From positions 4,381,001 through 4,445,000 of the forward strand of contig NZ_JAUSZK010000001.1 of NCBI RefSeq assembly GCF_030817495.1: a stretch of 64,000 bases of DNA. The letters are read 5' to 3'. Positions within the stretch are counted from its first letter, which is position 1. Each line of letters begins with the position of its first letter. The translations under genes and the position numbers were made by a program. Of the stretch, positions 60,823-64,000 are shown piece after piece. The notes below the pieces were generated by a model. The model was not told the DNA's origin, searched no databases, and saw only the letters and a list, made by a program, of their open reading frames with translations. Origin of the DNA: Streptomyces sp. V3I7. GTDB taxonomy: Bacteria > Actinomycetota > Actinomycetes > Streptomycetales > Streptomycetaceae.

Positions 60823-61464
60823 TCAGTGGTGGTCGTTGCCGTGCAGCGGGAAGCCGGCGATGCCGCGCCAGGCGAGCGACGCCAGGAGCTGGACCGCCTG
60901 GTCGCGCGGGACGCTGCGGTCGCTGTGCAGCCAGGAGCGCGCGACCACCTGGGCGAGCCCGCCGAGGCCGGAGGCCAGCAGCATCGACTCGGCGCGGGAC
61001 AGACCCGTGTCCTCGGCGATGATCTCGCAGATCGCCTCGGCGCACTCGTTGCTCACCTTGTCGACGCGCTCGCGCACCGCGGGCTCGTTCGTCAGGTCGG
61101 ACTCGAAGACCAGCCGGAAGGCGCCGCCGTCGTCCTCCACGTACGTGAAGTAGGCGTCCATCGTCGCCCGCACGCGCTGCTTGTTGTCGATCGTCGACCC
61201 CAGCGCGGCCCGGACCGACTCGATCAGGGCCTCGCAGTGCTGGTCCAGCAGGGCGAGGTAGAGGTCGAGCTTGCCCGGGAAGTGCTGGTAGAGCACGGGC
61301 TTGCTGACGCCGGCGCGCTCGGCGATGTCGTCCATCGCGGCCGCGTGGTAGCCCTGGGCCACGAAGACTTCCTGCGCGGCACCCAGAAGCTGGTTCCGTC
61401 GGGCTCGGCGTGGCAGGCGCGTGCCCCGCGGGCGCGCCGCCTCTGTCTGCTCGATGGCTGTCAC
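60823..61464 (-). CDS. TetR-family regulator
   Basis: 213 aa from GTG 61464 after GGGAGG. The N-terminal HTH (about residues 20-70) has LLGAAQEVFVAQGYHAAAMDDIAERAGVSKPVLYQHFPGKLDLYLALL. The ligand domain (about 80-205) ends FPLHGNDHH. It matches Rv3208 in position beside DUF3107. The target is unknown; autoregulation is plausible. Confidence 0.94.
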   Translation of the reverse strand: MTAIEQTEAARPRGTRLPRRARRNQLLGAAQEVFVAQGYHAAAMDDIAERAGVSKPVLYQHFPGKLDLYLALLDQHCEALIESVRAALGSTIDNKQRVRATMDAYFTYVEDDGGAFRLVFESDLTNEPAVRERVDKVSNECAEAICEIIAEDTGLSRAESMLLASGLGGLAQVVARSWLHSDRSVPRDQAVQLLASLAWRGIAGFPLHGNDHH

Positions 61465-61642
61465 GCCGCCTCCCAAATCGTCCACGTGCGGTGTGCGCCG
61501 CGCGGCCATCGTACTTTTCGGTAACCGTGGTGCGCGCGGTGCGAGCGCAGAATTTCACGTACCGAGGGCGATAAAAACCGACCTAAGATCCGCAACCGGC
61601 ACAGGTTACTCCCCGTGTCGTCCCGGATGTCAGCGGTAGTCG

Positions 61643-61867
61643 TCAGCGGTAGTCGTCCTCGTCGAGCGAGACGACGCGCGTCTGTTCGATCAGGTCGGCC
61701 TCGCTGGCGCGATCCGCGTCCTCGTCGGTGAGGGGGGTGTCGCGCTCCTCGGTGACGTCCGTGAGCTGCTCGGCGGCGTCGCCCTCGGGGGCCTCGACGT
61801 CGATCTCCGTGACGTCGGACTCCTCCAGTTCGGCGAGCTCCTCCGGATCGGTGGGGTCGAACTCCAT
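61643..61867 (-). CDS. Small acidic protein (74 aa)
   Basis: 74 residues, about 40% Asp and Glu, from ATG 61867 after GGAAGGGAG. No structure motifs; it should be disordered (DPEELAELEESDVTEIDVEAPEGD). It ends SLDEDDYR. Conserved-looking in length and position beside the TetR gene; function unknown. Confidence 0.72.
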   Translation of the reverse strand: MEFDPTDPEELAELEESDVTEIDVEAPEGDAAEQLTDVTEERDTPLTDEDADRASEADLIEQTRVVSLDEDDYR

Positions 61868-62011
61868 GGCGGGCTCCCTTCCTAGTACGTCCCCGGAATG
61901 AGCAGGGGCCACAAACGGGTGCCCTGGTAAGAGCCTAGGAGACACCCGATGTGGACGCTATGCCATCCGGGGCCCGTTCCTCGTGTGGCGTTCGTGAACC
62001 GGGGCGGCGCC

Positions 62012-62101
62012 CGTGACAGTGGCTCCATGTGTGACTGTGGCTCCACGTGTGACCGCGGCTGCGCATGTGGCCCTGGCTCGGCGTGTGGCCCTGGCTCCGC
62101 C
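62012..62101 (+). repeat. Degenerate 18-bp tandem repeat
   Basis: Five consecutive 18-bp units of the type TGTG(A/G)C(C/T)(G/C)(C/T)GGCT(C/G)C(A/G)C(G/C), 50 bp before an alpha/beta hydrolase gene. The units diverge by a few bases each. Confidence 0.75.
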
Positions 62102-62152
62102 TGTGATGGCGAACACATGAACCAGAGCGTGATCGTCTCGTAACATTGCCGC

Positions 62153-63235
62153 ATGTCTTCGACCGAGTTGCCGTCCGTGCCGGCCACCAGCGTCCTGCCG
62201 GAGGTGGCGCTCGTCAGGATCGCGGAGGGCGAGCGGCTCAGGTCAGTGGGGCTGCCGGGCGTCACGCTGTCGGTCCGGTCGCGGCCGCCCGCGCGCGAGG
62301 GACTGCCGCCCGCGCTGTACGTCCACGGGCTCGGCGGCTCCTCGCTCAACTGGTCGGCGCTGATGGCCGGACTCGACGGCGTCGTCGAGAGCGAGGCGCT
62401 CGACCTTCCCGGCTTCGGCGACTCCCCGCCCCCGGACGACGGCGACTACTCCATCACGGGGCACGCGCGCGCGGTGATCCGTTATCTCGACGCGACCGGG
62501 CGCGGCCCGGTGCACCTCTTCGGCAACTCGCTCGGCGGCGCGGTCACGACGCGCGTCGCCGCCGTCCGCCCGGATCTCGTGCGGACCCTCACGCTCGTGT
62601 CACCCGCGCTCCCGGAGCTGCGCGTGCAGCGCAGCGCGGTGCCGACGGGGCTGCTCAGCGTGCCCGGCGTCGCCGGGCTGTTCACCCGGCTCACCCGGGA
62701 GTGGACCGTCGAACAGCGGGTCCAGAGCGCCATGGCGCTCTGTTACGGGGACCCCGACCAGGTGACTCCGGAGGCGTTCCAGCACGCCGTGGATGAACTG
62801 GAACGGCGGCTGCGGCTGCCGTACTTCTGGGACGCGATGGCGCGCTCCGCGCGCGGGCTGGTGAACGCGTACACCCTGGGCGGCCAGCACGGGCTGTGGC
62901 GCCAGGCCGAACGCGTCCTCGCCCCAACCCTGTTGATCTACGGCGGCCGCGACCAGCTCGTCGGTTACCGCATGGCCCAGAAGGCCGCCCGCTCCTTCCG
63001 TGACTCCCGCCTGCTGTCGTTGCCGGAGGCCGGGCACGTCGCGATGATGGAGTACCCCGACATGGTCGCCGAGCGGGTCCGGGAACTTCTGGGCGAGGTG
63101 GGGGAGTTGGACCTTGTGGACGGAACAGAGGCTTCCGCCCGAGTGGGAGATGCCGTGGGCGACGGTGACTTCGGTTCCGCCGACGGTGGTGCGGCGGCCG
63201 GAGGCGCCGGCGCCGACGCGATTACGGGGAGCTGA
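62153..63235 (+). CDS. Alpha/beta hydrolase
   Basis: 360 aa. Core fold: YVHGLGGSSLNW (oxyanion) near residue 58, LDLPGFGDS near 83, nucleophile elbow GNSLGG near 122, Asp in YGGRDQLVG near 263 and His in AGHVAMMEYP near 292. The last 40 residues are Gly/Ala/Asp-rich and disordered. No signal peptide. Substrate unknown. Confidence 0.92.
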   Translation: MSSTELPSVPATSVLPEVALVRIAEGERLRSVGLPGVTLSVRSRPPAREGLPPALYVHGLGGSSLNWSALMAGLDGVVESEALDLPGFGDSPPPDDGDYSITGHARAVIRYLDATGRGPVHLFGNSLGGAVTTRVAAVRPDLVRTLTLVSPALPELRVQRSAVPTGLLSVPGVAGLFTRLTREWTVEQRVQSAMALCYGDPDQVTPEAFQHAVDELERRLRLPYFWDAMARSARGLVNAYTLGGQHGLWRQAERVLAPTLLIYGGRDQLVGYRMAQKAARSFRDSRLLSLPEAGHVAMMEYPDMVAERVRELLGEVGELDLVDGTEASARVGDAVGDGDFGSADGGAAAGGAGADAITGS

Positions 63236-63243
63236 GGGGCGAG

Positions 63244-64000
63244 GTGGGACGCCACAGTCGGCGCGGGCCGGCCGCCAAGGGTGACGGCGCGGACATCAAG
63301 GGCGACGGCGCGGACATATCGACGGGGCGACGGGCACGGGGCTCCGAGACGCCTCAGCCCGGACCTCAGCCCGGACGCCAGGGCGGGACGCGGGGTGGTG
63401 AGCCGGGGTCGGTTCCCGGGCAGCGGCCGGCTTCTGCGGCGGACGGTGTGTGCGGGTACGGGGGGCGGCAGGGGCAGTTCGCCGATGGTGCGTCGGGGCC
63501 GTTCGCTGGTGGTGCGTCGGTCCCCGGTGGTGCGTCGGCTCCTGGTGGTGCGTCCGTGTCCGGTGGTGCGGCGGCTCCTGGTGGTGCGTCCGTGTCCGGT
63601 GGTGCGTCGGTGCCGGGTGGCGCGGCCGCGCAAGGGGCGCGGCAGTTTCCGGGTGGTCCTTCTGTCCCGGGTGTGCCGCGGTTTCCTGACGGCACGCCCG
63701 CGCGTGGGGTGCCTCGTTTTCCTGACGGGACGCCCGCGCGTGGGGTGCCTCGTTTTCCTGACGGGACTCCGGCCCATGGGGTCCCGCGTGTTCCCGGCGG
63801 CACTCCCGCCCACGGCGTCCCGCAGGCCCGGGGTGGTCATCCCGAGCAGCGCGAAACCGGGGGCGGCTGGGGCGAGTTCACGGGGGCGCCCGGCGTGGAC
63901 GTACCGCCGCAGCGGCGGATGCCCGCGGGCGGGCCCCGGCAGGAGTACATCGACGCGTTCGACGGCGACGATGTCTTCGCGCCCCGGCCGTCGGTGGGCG
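63244..64000 (+). CDS. Repeat-rich N-terminus of a DUF3152-type protein (runs off the window)
   Basis: Open frame of at least 252 residues from GTG 63244 (GAGGGG upstream) to the window edge, without a stop. It opens MGRHSRRGPAAKGDG. The region of residues about 80-200 is a run of degenerate repeats: GGAS(V/A)(P/S) units, then PRFPDGTPARGV units in four copies. In Streptomyces this position (after an alpha/beta hydrolase, before moeZ) is usually a secreted DUF3152 protease-like protein with a basic N-terminus; the DUF3152 domain would lie beyond the window. The family call is from context. Confidence 0.7.
   Translation, partial: MGRHSRRGPAAKGDGADIKGDGADISTGRRARGSETPQPGPQPGRQGGTRGGEPGSVPGQRPASAADGVCGYGGRQGQFADGASGPFAGGASVPGGASAPGGASVSGGAAAPGGASVSGGASVPGGAAAQGARQFPGGPSVPGVPRFPDGTPARGVPRFPDGTPARGVPRFPDGTPAHGVPRVPGGTPAHGVPQARGGHPEQRETGGGWGEFTGAPGVDVPPQRRMPAGGPRQEYIDAFDGDDVFAPRPSVG

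Noticed and set aside
62012..62101. CRISPR array
   Set aside because: The 18-bp units are contiguous with no unique spacers, and there are no cas genes.
61949..62143. Small Cys-rich secreted peptide gene on the plus strand
   Set aside because: The Cys pattern is a by-product of the tandem DNA repeat; no RBS or signal peptide is convincing.
1..64000. bldA-dependent TTA codons in the developmental or regulatory genes
   Set aside because: In a visual scan, the TTA triplets found inside genes were out of frame (for example in TAT or TAC contexts). No in-frame TTA was identified, though a computed check is needed.
1..64000. tRNA, rRNA or biosynthetic gene cluster
   Set aside because: No cloverleaf sequences with CCA-proximal arms, no rRNA stretches and no PKS, NRPS, terpene or lanthipeptide genes were seen.

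Overview
The window is about 71% G+C, with GTG and TTG starts and strong third-position GC bias. It carries a bldK-type oligopeptide importer, mycothiol biosynthesis (mshB) and several Streptomyces-type conserved hypotheticals. This is a Streptomyces chromosomal core region, closely parallel in gene order (from memory) to the S. coelicolor stretch around SCO5110-SCO5174. No rRNA, tRNA, CRISPR array or intact mobile element was seen.

Layout. 1-5 kb: a small coiled-coil protein, an orphan peptide-binding lipoprotein and the ribosome GTPase TypA. 5-11.4 kb: the bldKABCDE operon (permease, lipoprotein, permease, two ATPases), the importer needed for aerial growth. 11.4-12 kb: a dead IS5-type transposase remnant. 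12-17.7 kb: a second dipeptide/oligopeptide ABC operon whose last ATPase gene is broken by a one-base deletion. It is followed by a convergent S9 peptidase. 20-24 kb: an accessory patch with a small membrane protein, a DUF397/XRE/ATPase trio of the whiJ-like type, an HTH protein and an Rpn-like PD-(D/E)XK nuclease. 24-30.3 kb: mshB (with a repeat element inserted in its N-terminus), a small membrane protein, a Pro/Gly-rich peptidoglycan-binding-type membrane protein, a deletion scar joining an ABC ATPase to a LuxR-type HTH, a SirB1-type protein and a GNAT acetyltransferase.

30.4-50.2 kb: a block with the gene order of Mycobacterium tuberculosis Rv1202-Rv1239c: fdxA and dapC, then dapE, a LOG-family protein, a FolP2-type DHPS, a DivIVA-like protein, 3-methyladenine glycosylase, a PaaG-like enoyl-CoA hydratase, DUF3117, an O-methyltransferase, ECF sigma factor/anti-sigma, tatB, mrp, DUF1003, an MgtE-N/CBS protein, a lipoprotein and CorA. 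The htrA-type protease expected between the anti-sigma gene and tatB is missing. A good ECF -35/-10 pair lies in front of the sigma gene.

50.7-64 kb: a suppressor-of-fused-domain protein, a frameshifted DUF6758 gene, a PHP phosphoesterase, a MarC protein, a NYN-domain protein, an alpha/beta hydrolase, a DEAD-box helicase with a very long basic repeat tail, a ferritin-like protein, DUF3107, a TetR regulator, a second hydrolase and the start of a repeat-rich protein that runs off the right edge.

Functional themes are peptide import and turnover (bldK, second importer, S9 peptidase, orphan binding protein), diaminopimelate and cell-envelope synthesis, envelope stress control, and Mg2+ homeostasis. 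Signs of local decay recur: two one-base indels, one multi-gene deletion, one IS remnant and one missing protease gene. The single-base indels could also be sequencing errors.
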